Origin: Euperipatoides rowelli
Taxonomy: Eukaryota > Onychophora > Udeonychophora > Euonychophora > Peripatopsidae
Assembly (NCBI GenBank): GCA_003024985.2
Contig: PXIH01S0033285.1
Length of the DNA stretch: 10,621 nt
Direction: 5' to 3' (one strand)
The position numbers and the translations under genes are program-made. Positions 1-8,071 of this stretch are shown here, piece by piece (position 1 is the first letter of the stretch; each line of letters begins with the position of its first letter). The notes under the pieces are model-generated. The model had not been told where the DNA came from and did no database searches. It saw nothing but the letters and a program-made list of their open reading frames with translations.

Positions 1-600
1 TCTGTATTTAATTTCAAATAAAGAAGTCTTTCCTTGTAGATTTCTGATAGAATTCAGCCTCGATATTACGATAATTGTATAGTTCTTGGTGGCTGTTGTA
101 GGCCATTCAAGGAAGACAAACTGTGGAACGTAAAACTTTAATATAGTCTTCAGAATACTATTTGTTTTGTTTCTGGTTATATAACTTTTAATTTTAACAG
201 TATAATGACTTAATAAATACAAAACAAAATGCCAATAAACGAGTGCATACCGTAAATATTTGTGATCGCCATTTTGTCATACACGTGAAGGATTCCATTA
301 GCATTAGACAAAAACGATCGGTTGTTGGCGTTCGTGCTGATGAGTGGTTTTAAGCTTTTTAGACTGTGCCATGTAAGGTATTAAAGGCAAAATACAACTG
401 AATAGATTGCAAATAATACTAAACTTTAATTAAATTGAAAATGGAAAACATGAGCCTGAACAAGGCCATGCGTCAGATAAAATACACACAACTGAAACTA
501 CACTTGCGCCTCTCGTCTCTTTCGAGACTGCTACAACAATTATGCAGCTGCGCTACCTGATGGTCTAATTTAAGGTGAGAGTCTAATCCTTACAAACCTT
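1..600. other. Unassigned AT-rich sequence, possible exon relics
   Basis: I recognise no gene here. A pyrimidine-rich stretch ending in AACAG at 195-200 is followed by an open plus-strand frame to a stop at 351-353; its reading includes NICDRHF, reminiscent of the C..HF half of a THAP zinc finger, but the AVP box and the first Cys pair are not seen. A second, less AT-rich open stretch runs on plus from about 432 to 568 (contains GHASDKIHTTETTLAPL) and ends in TAA. Both could be exons of a decayed or fragmentary gene, or chance. The surroundings are AT-rich with no TE ends that I could find. Confidence 0.3.
200..353 (+). pseudogene. Possible THAP-like exon relic (weak)
   Basis: The frame is open from just after a candidate splice acceptor (TTTTAACAG, ending at 200) to TAA at 351-353, about 50 codons. 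The visible peptide includes KRVHTVNICDRHF followed by basic residues (RQKRSVV). In THAP domains the second zinc-ligand pair lies in a C-x2-H-F motif, which matches CDRHF. The first Cys pair, the conserved Trp and the AVPTIF-type box are not visible. The assignment rests on one short motif and should be treated as a lead only. Confidence 0.15.
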
Positions 601-609
601 GAAAGAAAA

Positions 610-828
610 CTAGTAGTGAAGACTGTAAACAGAACAAATGATCATTTTCATTTCTTTGAATAGTGGTTTTGGCCTGTAATAGATGCTACCACAAACTCCA
701 CCTCTGCAGTAGATAGTGCCACACTCTTTTGCCTGGAAGTTTTCCAGGATATCAAACTGTTTCCCAGGAAGTGCAAATGTCCAGTAGTTCACTTCTTCAT
801 CTGAAGATCTCCCCCCCCCCCCCCCCAA
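610..828 (-). other. Short unrecognised open frame beginning in a G tract
   Basis: A 72-codon minus-strand frame starts within the antisense of the C16 tract, so its first residues are poly-Gly. The rest (for example SSDEEVNYWTFALPGKQF, then a Cys-containing stretch with CGTIYCRGGVCGSIYYR) has a mixed composition that looks more protein-like than its AT-rich surroundings. I recognise no family. There is no supporting neighbour, no start context and no downstream exon. It may be a fragment of a transposon ORF or chance. Confidence 0.15.
811..826. repeat. Poly(C) tract, C16
   Basis: Sixteen consecutive C on the plus strand (G16 on minus). Long C runs are rare in a sequence this AT-rich; a similar C18 run lies inside the hAT element. 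The exact length is prone to sequencing and assembly error. Confidence 0.9.
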
Positions 829-1032
829 TCAGCATTGCAAAATGATTTAAGGCAGGTAATGTCTCCTCCCCCTAGTCTTAATTTATGGTCTATAGTTCCT
901 TTCAGATAGCGGATGATCCTTTTTACGCCTTCTCAGTCAAGTTTTGTAGGTCTAGCTGCCTGTTCTCAACAGTCCCCGTTTTAGTAACATTTTTGTCCCA
1001 TGCAGACGATAACACTTAAACAATAACAAATA
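829..1032. other. Unassigned sequence between the C tract and the minus-strand frame
   Basis: Moderately AT-rich. Stops occur in all frames at short spacing. I see no TE terminus, RNA gene or conserved motif. Confidence 0.4.
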
Positions 1033-1501
1033 TCAGCTGATCTGGCTGACTACATTATAGGATATAACATTGTCAATAACACCTTCTTCCTTCTCAATTT
1101 TATGTTGATTGTCCATCGTTTTGGCAGTACTATCAGCTTTGTTATCAATTTTGGATCTAACTATATACTTATTGTTTTTTCTCTTCGCATCCAATACTAA
1201 AGTCCTATTTCTATATATTTCACATCAATCCTGAACATATTTGATGCTTAATCCTTTACTAAGTAACACCTGAGTAGATATGATGCTCACTTTTCCCTGA
1301 TTTGATAATTACATTCCTAATTGGCACCTTAGTGACTTTCCTGTTCGTATCTGTCCATACTATAAATCCACTTACCTGCTCAAGCTTGTTTTCTATATAG
1401 CATCTTGACTTCAATAATTGGTTGACATCAACACACGAATGCTCTTCTCTATCACTGTCTAGTATCCATTCGTAAGTATTTGTGATGTCCCAATTTTGCA
1501 T
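1033..1501 (-). pseudogene. Decayed Lys/Asn-rich ORF segment, family unknown
   Basis: On minus, an 80-codon frame starts at the ATG at 1501 (directly preceded by an in-frame TGA) and ends near 1259. After a shift the reading continues, from NRTLVLDAKRKNNKYIVRSK through KIDNKADSTAKT and EKEEGVIDNVISYN, to a stop at 1033-1035. The first part contains WTDTNRKVTKVPIRNVII. I recognise no family. The composition (K, N, D, I) and the IDNK motif resemble the minus-strand segments at 4270-5490 and 9690-10345, so it may be part of the same broken gene or element. A consensus 5' splice site on minus (CAG/GTAAGT, around 1371-1378) lies inside the first frame, so an exon/intron reading is also possible. 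Confidence 0.35.
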
Positions 1502-1816
1502 TCACCTCGCATATTATCCTTGATGGTGGTCATTGTCAGTCTCATAATCTGTTGAATGTTCATTATAATCCAATGAGACCAGGTTAATCCAATGAGCAAT
1601 CACTATAATTGGTTTATATTTTATATTGATGATGCAGACGATTATTTAAGAACAACTAATGATTTATTATTACTTAAGGCTAGTAAACCATAAGATAATA
1701 AATACACACAACATAAACACAATCATTCCCGCTTTTACTCTAGGTGATGTCACACTGCTGGTTTCACCCTCTAGTATTAACATAACTACTTACAGTATAA
1801 TCACTTAAAATTTTTA
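1502..1816. other. AT-rich flank of the piggyBac element
   Basis: No gene seen. The one visible structure is a 12-bp direct repeat TAATCCAATGAG at 1566-1577 and 1585-1596, which contains CCAAT. The remainder is AT-rich up to the TTAA at 1817-1820 that I take as the piggyBac target site. Confidence 0.5.
1566..1596. repeat. 12-bp direct repeat with CCAAT core
   Basis: TAATCCAATGAG occurs twice, 19 bp apart. CCAAT boxes can be promoter elements in animals, but no gene start is visible next to them. Confidence 0.6.
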
Positions 1817-1820
1817 TTAA

Positions 1821-1834
1821 CACTCCAATTCCCA
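1821..1834 (+). repeat. Putative left terminal inverted repeat of the piggyBac element
   Basis: CACTCCAATTCCCA directly follows TTAA and aligns with the complement of the right terminus (CCCTTTAGTTCCCA), with four mismatches. Beyond 1834 the similarity drops. Confidence 0.55.
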
Positions 1835-1951
1835 TGAAGTCATTAGTTAGTAAAATAATTTCCTCTAGTCGTTTTCTTATTCTTGTATGGACATATAACA
1901 TACATTATAAACTAATTTATCAAATTTCTATTTAATTTTTGAAATTTGGAG

Positions 1952-1975
1952 GTGTTACTTACAGGTGACACTGGG
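1952..1975 (+). repeat. 24-bp near-palindrome, copy 1
   Basis: GTGTTACTTACAGGTGACAC followed by TGGG. It has the same orientation as the right-end copy (3634-3657), with two differences in 24 bases. Confidence 0.8.
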
Positions 1976-2125
1976 TGTTGTAGGTATTCAATTTACACAA
2001 TGTATATTATTAAAAGTTTATTCATAATATTAGTTACATAACTATTTATAATTCAGAATATACATTGAGTAAATACAGGTAAATATATGTAAAAAATAGA
2101 AAAGTATTACAAAAATGAAATTATC

Positions 2126-2938
2126 TTATATACAATGCATAAAACTGCTAGTTTTTTTTTGTTAAATTTATACCAACATTGTAGATGTAGTCCAACCTCA
2201 CATCTTAATTCTTGTTTGATTATGCACAATCCACATCTCCTTTGTGAGCAGTCTACACATGTTTGTCCATCAGATCCACCACTGAGTCGTACTAAATTTT
2301 TAACTCTGCTTGCTACAGAAGCACCACAAGTGACGTTACGTTTTGGAGGCTAACCTAGTGAATTGCAATATGCCTGAACAATAGCTCTTCGGAAATCACA
2401 GGAAGTGAAGTTTTTACCCACAGTAGAAGTGACATGAAGTATTTATTCCAAATGCAAATAAAGGGTACCATCACTTTTACTTCTGTAACTCATTCATAGT
2501 AAGTGAAGGTTTTCATCAAAGCAGTCCACTGCTCCCATATATTTGTTATATTTTTGTATGACAGATGGCAGTCAACTTGAATTTTACCTCTCTGTTTGTC
2601 TATAAAGCCAATTCTGTCAACTTTTATGACAGGAGCCATTTTATGGCAATTTGAGCCCATTGTAACAACACTGTTGTTGTGCCACTTAACAATTAAATCA
2701 TCTGTGGCTTTACATGATATTGAGCCACATTTCTGTTTTTAAATGAATTGGCATTCTCTACAGGACACTTAAGCAGTCTATGTTCTCTTATTGTTCCAGT
2801 TCCACCAGTACCATTTTGAGGAAGTATTTTGAGTAATGGTAAACTAGTGAAAAATTATCAAAATACAAATTATAAGGAGCAAATTATTTAGGAAGCCGGG
2901 AATCCATCTCAAGTATCACTGCTGTTCCCAAACCAAAT
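2126..2938 (-). pseudogene. piggyBac transposase, C-terminal catalytic part and Cys-rich domain, broken
   Basis: Read on minus with frame changes, this shows the piggyBac transposase order: FGLGTAVILEMDSRLP, then YNLYFDNF, FTSLPLLKILPQNGTGGTGT, TIREHRLLKCP, KWHNNSVVTMGSN, KVDRIGF, YNKYMGAVDCFDENLHLL, FRRAIVQAYCNSLG, and a C-terminal Cys-rich stretch (CVDCSQRRCGLC ... LQCWYKF) ending at TAA 2126-2128. FDNFFTS and YMGxVDxxD are hallmark motifs; their aspartates belong to the catalytic DDE/D set of this family, and the Cys-rich tail is the family's zinc-binding, DNA-binding end. Breaks seen: a stop before FAPYNL, a 1-base loss inside FDNFF, a stop and frameshift before KWHNN, a frameshift before YNKYMG, a stop after NLHLL, and a stop after NSLG. 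The family reaction is seamless cut-and-paste at TTAA. This copy cannot make the enzyme. Confidence 0.93.
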
Positions 2939-2966
2939 TATTCCTGCTGAGGTTGGGAAGATGATT

Positions 2967-3014
2967 TGCAACCTTGGTATGGCTCGAATGTTATCGAGCC
3001 ACACCAAGGATGCA
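2967..3014. repeat. Long hairpin inside the piggyBac element
   Basis: The inner arms CCTTGGTATGGCTCGA (2972-2987) and TCGAGCCACACCAAGG (2994-3009) are complementary except at one position, with a 6-base loop ATGTTA. With one further mismatch the stem extends to 2967-2987/2994-3014 (21-bp arms, TGCA at the outer ends). It sits at the edge where recognisable transposase coding sequence stops. It is less AT-rich than its surroundings. Confidence 0.85.
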
Positions 3015-3275
3015 GCAGACCAAAATTTGTAACCAAAATTTATATAAGACTACATAATATGGAAGAGAGTACATATAAAACAGTAAAAAAAAAATATGAC
3101 AATAAATTGGTTATTTTGTCTTATTTGAAAAAAAAAAAGAAAAATTAAGTTATATAATTAAATAATACTGGATAGTTAAACCAAAATGTAAGTAGGAAAA
3201 ATTAATTAAAGATAATTACTATTTTGAACAAAAAATTAACATACATGAATGAAACCAAAATCACTACTTACAGAT
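3015..3275. other. AT-rich filler within the piggyBac element
   Basis: Runs of A and simple AT-rich sequence with no transposase similarity. The plus-strand open stretch covering it is low complexity (lysine runs from poly-A). It could be an intron, a small insertion, or sequence that replaced the missing middle of the transposase. Confidence 0.5.
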
Positions 3276-3299
3276 CCCAGTATCACCTGTAGGTGACAT
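3276..3299 (-). repeat. 24-bp near-palindrome, copy 2 (inverted)
   Basis: CCCAGTATCACCTGTAGGTG followed by ACAT. This is the reverse complement of the right-end motif with two differences. It marks a second, internal terminus-like site 391 bp from the right end. Confidence 0.8.
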
Positions 3300-3418
3300 T
3301 TAAACTTCACACTCACCGACAGCAATCATTCAAAGTATAGCCTATTAGGCAAGGAAAATTATTAAAAATAACTATTTACTATAGCTAATTGATATGACAT
3401 TATTAAAATACAACTTAC

Positions 3419-3600
3419 TTATTTTTTGGAATGAGAAGCTTTCTTAGATGGAGCTGCATACATTTCCTGATTACTACATGACACCATCTTGAAAAGTAGT
3501 TTGTAGGAATTTCCACCAGAGAGATCTGGATGAACAAGGTCACTAAGTATGTTGTAAAAGCATAGATAAACAATTTCTAATGGTCAAAATCTATTTTCTT
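3419..3600 (-). pseudogene. Putative N-terminal fragment of the piggyBac transposase
   Basis: On minus, just inside the right terminal repeat, a frame reads ...F*PLEIVYLCFYNILSDLV and continues to a stop at 3419-3421. piggyBac transposases carry a conserved TPLE-x-F-x-x-FF-x-(D/N)-x-L-x-x-L-I segment early in the protein, which this matches in spacing, with a stop where Thr is expected. After HPDLSGG the usual EQTN-type continuation is not seen. The stop is followed directly by GTAAGT-like sequence on minus (near 3412-3420), so an intron donor is possible. About 480 bp separate it from the C-terminal part, too little for the missing middle of roughly 200-250 residues, so an internal deletion or replacement is likely. 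Confidence 0.6.
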
Positions 3601-3633
3601 TTTTGCAAAAATAAATTATTGAACATTAAACTA

Positions 3634-3667
3634 GTGTCACCTACAGGTGACACTGGGAACTAAAGGG
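3634..3667 (-). repeat. Right terminal inverted repeat and subterminal palindrome of the piggyBac element
   Basis: On minus the end begins CCCTTTAGTTCCCAGTGTCA next to TTAA. It runs into the near-palindrome GTGTCACCTACAGGTGACAC at 3634-3653 (9-bp arms around AC). The same 24-bp motif recurs at 1952-1975 in the same orientation and at 3276-3299 inverted. Confidence 0.85.
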
Positions 3668-3671
3668 TTAA

Positions 3672-4260
3672 TTAAAAGATCAAACGTGTACAATGAATTG
3701 TTTCAATAAATTTAAATTTTTTACTCTAGCAATTGTTGCACAGGTCTCTAAAAGCCATTCACTCTACAAGATGGCAGCACACAAGACGCTAGACCAGGAT
3801 GCACACATTGCACAGCAGCCTCGCCAGCTATTAACCGACCCAGTTAAGATCATACACTAAAGTCTGACCCTGTCAGATTAATAACACTACAAATATACAG
3901 TAAGCTACATATAACAAACATTAGCATGATAAGACTAATTAACTCAAATAATAGTAAATATGTTATAAATTAAATATGATCACACTATATCTAGTTATAA
4001 CTATGACAAATTATACACTAGAGGTAATTATCCAGGGCTAATTACAACACATTCAAGTTGATTAGACAAATTTTTTTGCATATTTTGATGAAGTAAATAT
4101 TTCCCATTTTGACTCCGGTGTTGGTTTTTATTGAAACAACATTTTGATATTTTTTACTTTTTTTTTCAGAAGATAGGTAGCCCTATTCAATGAGACTGCA
4201 GTAATATTTTTAATTTTGGGAGTTTTACTTGTCGATTGGTTCATTTTGAAAATATTACAA
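3672..4260. other. Unassigned region between the piggyBac element and the decayed ORF
   Basis: AT-rich apart from about 3740-3860, which has a more even base composition and holds a 29-codon plus-strand frame (3771-3860, starting MAAHKTLDQDAHIAQQ) whose ATG lies in AAGATGGC, a YY1-like context. I cannot link it to a family. A T-rich tract ending in TTTTTCAG near 4160-4170 resembles a plus-strand splice acceptor. No TE ends are evident. Confidence 0.4.
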
Positions 4261-4269
4261 GATATATTT

Positions 4270-5490
4270 TAATTTGGACATCTTTTCACTTTTTTTCTAA
4301 GTGGGAAACCTGATGAAGCACGAGTTGAGTTTGACTTGTTTCTAGACCATTCTGTTGACAAATAGGAATTTGATAGATGTAGAAAGTGGTAATGCTTTTT
4401 CACTTTTAGTATTCTCCATGACCAATGTAAAATATTGTTCATCATTTGGTTTCTTGTAGACATGTTGAGCTAAATCATGGAAATCTTTATTTAGGAGATT
4501 CATTGATAACCTTTCATTACGGCTATGCCTTAAATGAACTTTTGTTGTCAATATTCATAATTGGTGTAGATAACGTTTGCTTTGTCTTCTCTACTTTGTT
4601 ATCTATTAATTTCTCACATTCAAACTTTTTGTAAACATGATGATTTATATCATAATTAACAGACACTGTCCTATCTAAATGGCTATGTGGCAAAGGAATG
4701 TCTCTTTCATACATATTGATAAATTCTAAACCGAGGTGGTTATTTTCATGATAGTCATTTTGTTGATATGTCTCAACACGGTTATTTGATGAATTTGATA
4801 TTTCGAATGAAGAAATATTGTCTCTTAAACATTTTTAGCAACGTGCATTGGGAAATTAACTCAAACACGATTTGAGTTATATCTGCCAACAGTATATTCA
4901 ATTGGTTGAGATAATAATGGTGGCCAATTGAGTATCTTGACTTTATTATCTATTTGATTGTCAGAGAACTTGTATTCAGCTACTTTTGTCTTCTCGTAAT
5001 TTAATCCAATATCTAATGGCTTGTCTAAATATGTTTTTTCATCAAATAAATCTAGTGGAATGATTTCAGAATTGGAAATGAAGCTTGCTTTTGAGAAAAA
5101 CAAATTATTTTGATTATGATCATTTTGTTGATAATTTACATCATTATTTTATTGTTAAATTTATTTTAGGACTAGTATTGAAATCTGCTAAAGAAAAATT
5201 GTCTTTAATAATTTTAAAAGGTTGTGTAGGCTATTATATCTAGATGTGCTACAATGATTGAAATTATAATTAACAGCAATATTCTCGCTTTGACCAATAT
5301 TGTCAAATTATAATCATAATTCATATCTTCAGTATCAGCTTGTGTAATACTTTTCAACTGATAATTTTCTCTATTCCTTTCATTTGATGGAATTTTATAT
5401 ATTTCAGGGATATTGTTTGATAGTGTATTTCTGCTATCCATAGTATTTCCATCAGATGTGATACTAAAGAAACTTCTAAACCTGAGAACC
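4270..5490 (-). pseudogene. Decayed Asn/Lys/Tyr-rich ORF with an internal tandem repeat, family unknown
   Basis: On minus the reading frame is largely open but broken by several stops and shifts. In order: SITSDGNTMDSRNTLSNNIP near 5480-5400; ERNRENYQLKSITQADTEDM; VNYNFNHCSTSRYNSLHN; DNFSLADFNTSPKINL; NYQQNDHNQNN; EIIPLDLFDEKTYLDKPLD; KFSDNQIDNKVKILNWPPLL; then a second set with DNISSFEISNSSNN, TYQQNDYHENN, DIPLPHSHLDRT, KKFECEKLIDNKVEKTKQTL. Each motif of the first set recurs in the second in the same order, 350-380 bp later, so the region carries a tandem duplication of about 120 residues. No known domain, membrane segment or catalytic signature is recognised. The sequence is asparagine-rich and looks low-complexity in part. 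It is probably a fragment of a mobile-element or fast-evolving host protein; the function is unknown. Confidence 0.45.
4591..5220 (-). repeat. Degenerate tandem repeat, period about 350-380 bp
   Basis: Three co-linear matches define it. CTTTGTTATCTATT (4594) with CTTTATTATCTATT (4941). ATAGTCATTTTGTTGATA (4751) with ATGATCATTTTGTTGATA (5117). GAAGAAATATTGTCTCTTAA (4809) with AAAGAAAAATTGTCTTTAAT (5190). On minus these encode IDNKV, YQQND and DN-S. The offsets (347, 366, 381) drift, as expected after small indels. Confidence 0.65.
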
Positions 5491-5496
5491 TGTCCA

Positions 5497-5520
5497 TTTT
5501 TTTTTTATTTATTTATGTAG
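5497..5520 (-). other. LINE 3' end: polyadenylation signal and A tail
   Basis: On minus the 3' UTR ends in ATAAATAAATA followed by ten A. The plus strand shows T10 at 5497-5506. Decayed Asn-rich frame resumes immediately beyond it, so the element seems to have inserted into or beside that sequence. Confidence 0.8.
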
Positions 5521-5548
5521 GTCTCTAAGCACTGGTGCTTTTTACATT

Positions 5549-7857
5549 TCAAAACATGTTCTGGAAATTAATATGATTTTTAAGATGGGCATCTAGTAGT
5601 TTTTTGAATGAGGATGTGGTTTCTTGCAGCAAAGTGGTCAGCTGATAATTGATTCCAGTGTGTTATGACTGTTGTTGAAAAGGTGGCAATTGGTGACACT
5701 TTTAATCAGTTTCCATTTTAGTTTGTAGGGGTTTCCCCTGTAAAGTCGCTGCTGCGGGGTATGAATGTTGAATTTTTGTAGAATTAGTAGTCTTTTGTTA
5801 TAGGGGTAATATTTTAGCCCTTTGATTATTTTTGTCTGTTTTCTGAATACTTTGTTAAGGTGAGAGATGTCTTTTTTGTTGATAATGTGGTACACTGTGT
5901 GTCCATAATGCTTTGTATGTATATTTTGTAGATTGTTGAGAAGAGTGTTGGGGAACATGTTCTCAAATGCCCTGAAGGTTTATTGACATTTTTCCTGTCA
6001 TGTATCTGCTGTACTGGTTGAAGTATAGCCTTCGATCAAAGATTTAATCCAGGTCTTTGTGCAAATCTACTTGAGCGATGGGTGTGACTTGTAGAGTAAT
6101 ATTTAGATTATTGCCTAGGTTCATGAAAGTGGACTTAGTGTGATTAATACATTGTTCATTTTTAATTGTCCACTGACTTATTTTCTCTAGGTCTTGCTTT
6201 AGTAGGCTATCTCTGCATTTTGTAGGGATTGTACTGTATTTCTCTGGATATTTTAACATCAGCATATATGGCTATATGAGATTGGATGTCATTTGGCAGA
6301 TCTACTGTAAAGACACTAAAAAAAGAGCTCCCAGCAAAGTGCCTTGGGGCACAACAACAGAAGGGGTGAAAATTTAGATTTCCACCCATTAACCTATATC
6401 TCACATTTTCTGTTGTGGAGAAATCAAAAGACACATTCCACCCGTCTAGGATCTATCCCTATGGAATGCATTTGACTGCATAGTTTGTATGGGCTGACTA
6501 GGTCAAAGGCTTTTGTCATGTCTATGAATATTACTATTACTGGGTTTTTCCTTTCCATTGCCTCAGTCTAATAAGCCATAGTGGATGCCAGGTTATCAGC
6601 ACAGCTTTTATTGATAAGGTTATTAATTTTGTTGATGTTAATTTGAATTTTGGTCTTAGGATTGGGGGAGTGAGTGAGCCTTTTTATTAGGTTAGAGGGT
6701 TGATGGGATTATTGGTAAGAGAACTGTGGAATACTTGACAGAAGGCATTTGCAATTTTGCTGGATTGAGGGATTTCTTGTTCACCTATTATGAGTTTTTT
6801 TATTTAGGACCAAAGTTTTTCCTAATTTTGTTAATATGTTTATAAAGGGAATTTAAATTGCTATTTATTTATTTTTGAGTTTTGAGCTTTTGATAGCTGT
6901 GGTTACCTTGTTTTTTTGCATGTTTATATGTGGAGTATGTAAAGTTTTAGTTGGTATGTTTCAAAGGCCTTTTTTTTTTCTATGTTTTTATCCTAATAAT
7001 TTTTTTATTAAGCCAGGGAGGAGTAGTAGTCGTCGTCTTAGTGATATTGGTCTTGATTGTGTAGGTATATTGGTTATGTCTTCTGTTTTGTGTATGGTTT
7101 CTTCATAGCTTGTGAGAGAAGGAGGATGTGCAGTGTTGTGTCCGATTGTTATATTTTTAAGTTCTATGGATGTCTTGTCTCTATCCTTACGTTTCATTAA
7201 TTCAATAGGCCAGTCTGCCTTTTGTTCTTTAAGAGCAGTGGACAGCTCTGCCTCGATGGCAATGTGGTTACTTAGTCCCATTTGGGGGAGGTACGGTAGC
7301 TTGTGATGATGTTGAAAATGTTGTGATTATTAAGTACCGTAATATAAGATCGAGCAAAAAGAGCTGTCTTATCTGAAGCCAGGGTTGAAGGAAGTTGTGC
7401 AAGGCAGTTGTAATTAATGAACTCAAGTAGACATGAATCAAATCAGGGTTTTTCAAGTTTGAATTGTTTGTAATGATTTAAGGCTTTATTCGTATTTTCC
7501 ATAGCTACTGTATAGTATTGTTCAGTCTGGTTGGGTGCAATATATAGATTTCCGATCAGGAAAGACTGATCTCTGTAGTCAATGGAGTACCATTAAGATT
7601 CACTTTGATCTCTCAATTCTTCCACTTTGATATATTCTATATCTTGTCCGATATTTGTCAGGCCTCCTCCCTCGGAGAAGATTCGATCTGTTCTGATTGT
7701 ATTATAATTGTCCATTTTTAATGTTTCACTCTGCACATGTCTAGTTAGCCATGTTTCTTGAGCATGAGTACAATGATATGTTTGGGTCCAGATAGATTTG
7801 TATTTTGGAAAATTTGTTATTTATACAGTTGATATTAGTTTAGGCTAGCAATATGTT
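5549..7857 (-). pseudogene. LINE ORF2: APE endonuclease, reverse transcriptase and C-terminal region, broken
   Basis: Endonuclease (about 7857-7270): NINCINNKFSKIQIYLDP, then AQETWLTRHV with the catalytic Glu of the QETW box, YNTIRTDRIFSEGGGLTNI and IGNLYIAPNQTEQYY. A linker follows (SRPISLRRRLLLLPG near 7030; INKIRKNFGPK near 6810). RT (about 6600-6240): DNLASTMAY, VIVIFIDMTKAFDLVSPYKL with the first catalytic Asp, SVVVPQGTLLG, FSVFTVDLPNDIQSHIAIYA, then YAD-VKI where YADD is expected. Next come LLKQDLEKISQWTIKNE, a KSTFMNLG box, DRRLYFNQYSRYMTGKM, and the C-terminal YGHTVYHIINKKDISHLNKV, KIIKGLKYYPYNKRLL and SSFKKLLDAHLKN, ending at a stop at 5549-5551. The enzyme family nicks DNA and primes reverse transcription at the nick. 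Many stops and shifts, and the altered YADD box, show this copy is dead. Confidence 0.93.
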
Positions 7858-8071
7858 ATGGTGAGTGGATAGTTGCTGTTGTGGTAGTTGACTTGTGTAT
7901 GGTAAAGGACTAGCTGAGTTAGCTGTAACTGATTTAGTTGTTGTAGGCCTATCTAAGTAAACTGCTTCAGGATTAGATTCTAGATTGAATTATTGTAGTG
8001 GATTTGTTTTTATTTTTTTGATAAGTCTGATCATTTAATAATTTTATTATTGTAAATTATTAATCTTGGCC

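Larger units (their letters stand above)
1817..3671. mobile_element. piggyBac-type DNA transposon, degraded, with TTAA target sites
   Basis: The right end reads CACTGGGAACTAAAGGG followed by TTAA (3668-3671), the CCC-start and TTAA target duplication typical of piggyBac. The left end is weaker: TTAA at 1817-1820 followed by CACTCCAATTCCCA. Including the TTAA, 14 of the first 18 bases match the right end read on the opposite strand. The element is about 1.85 kb, shorter than usual autonomous piggyBac elements of roughly 2.3 kb or more, and lacks the middle of the transposase. Inside are a C-terminal and a putative N-terminal transposase fragment on minus, AT-rich filler, a long hairpin, and three copies of a 24-bp near-palindrome, one of them subterminal. 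The element is non-autonomous and old. The left boundary is the least certain part. Confidence 0.85.

Noticed and set aside
2135-2353. Plus-strand open frame of 72 codons
   Set aside because: It is exactly antisense to the Cys-rich end of the piggyBac transposase; the minus strand has the recognisable protein.
2966-3148. Plus-strand open frame of 60 codons
   Set aside because: It is made from the hairpin and poly-A-derived lysine runs, with no protein-like signature.
4446-4634. Plus-strand open frame of 62 codons
   Set aside because: Antisense to the better supported, repeat-bearing minus-strand frame.
5210-5441. Membrane segment in the minus-strand frame (RILLLIIISIIVAHLDII)
   Set aside because: It appears only after a frameshift; the alternative frame continues the Asn-rich reading (SENIAVNYNFNHC), which is more consistent with its neighbours.
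6875-7306. Two plus-strand open frames (6875-7108 and 7112-7306), Phe/Leu/Ser-rich
   Set aside because: They overlap the endonuclease-RT linker of the minus-strand LINE on the opposite strand; hydrophobic composition comes from T-rich DNA and is not evidence of a membrane protein.
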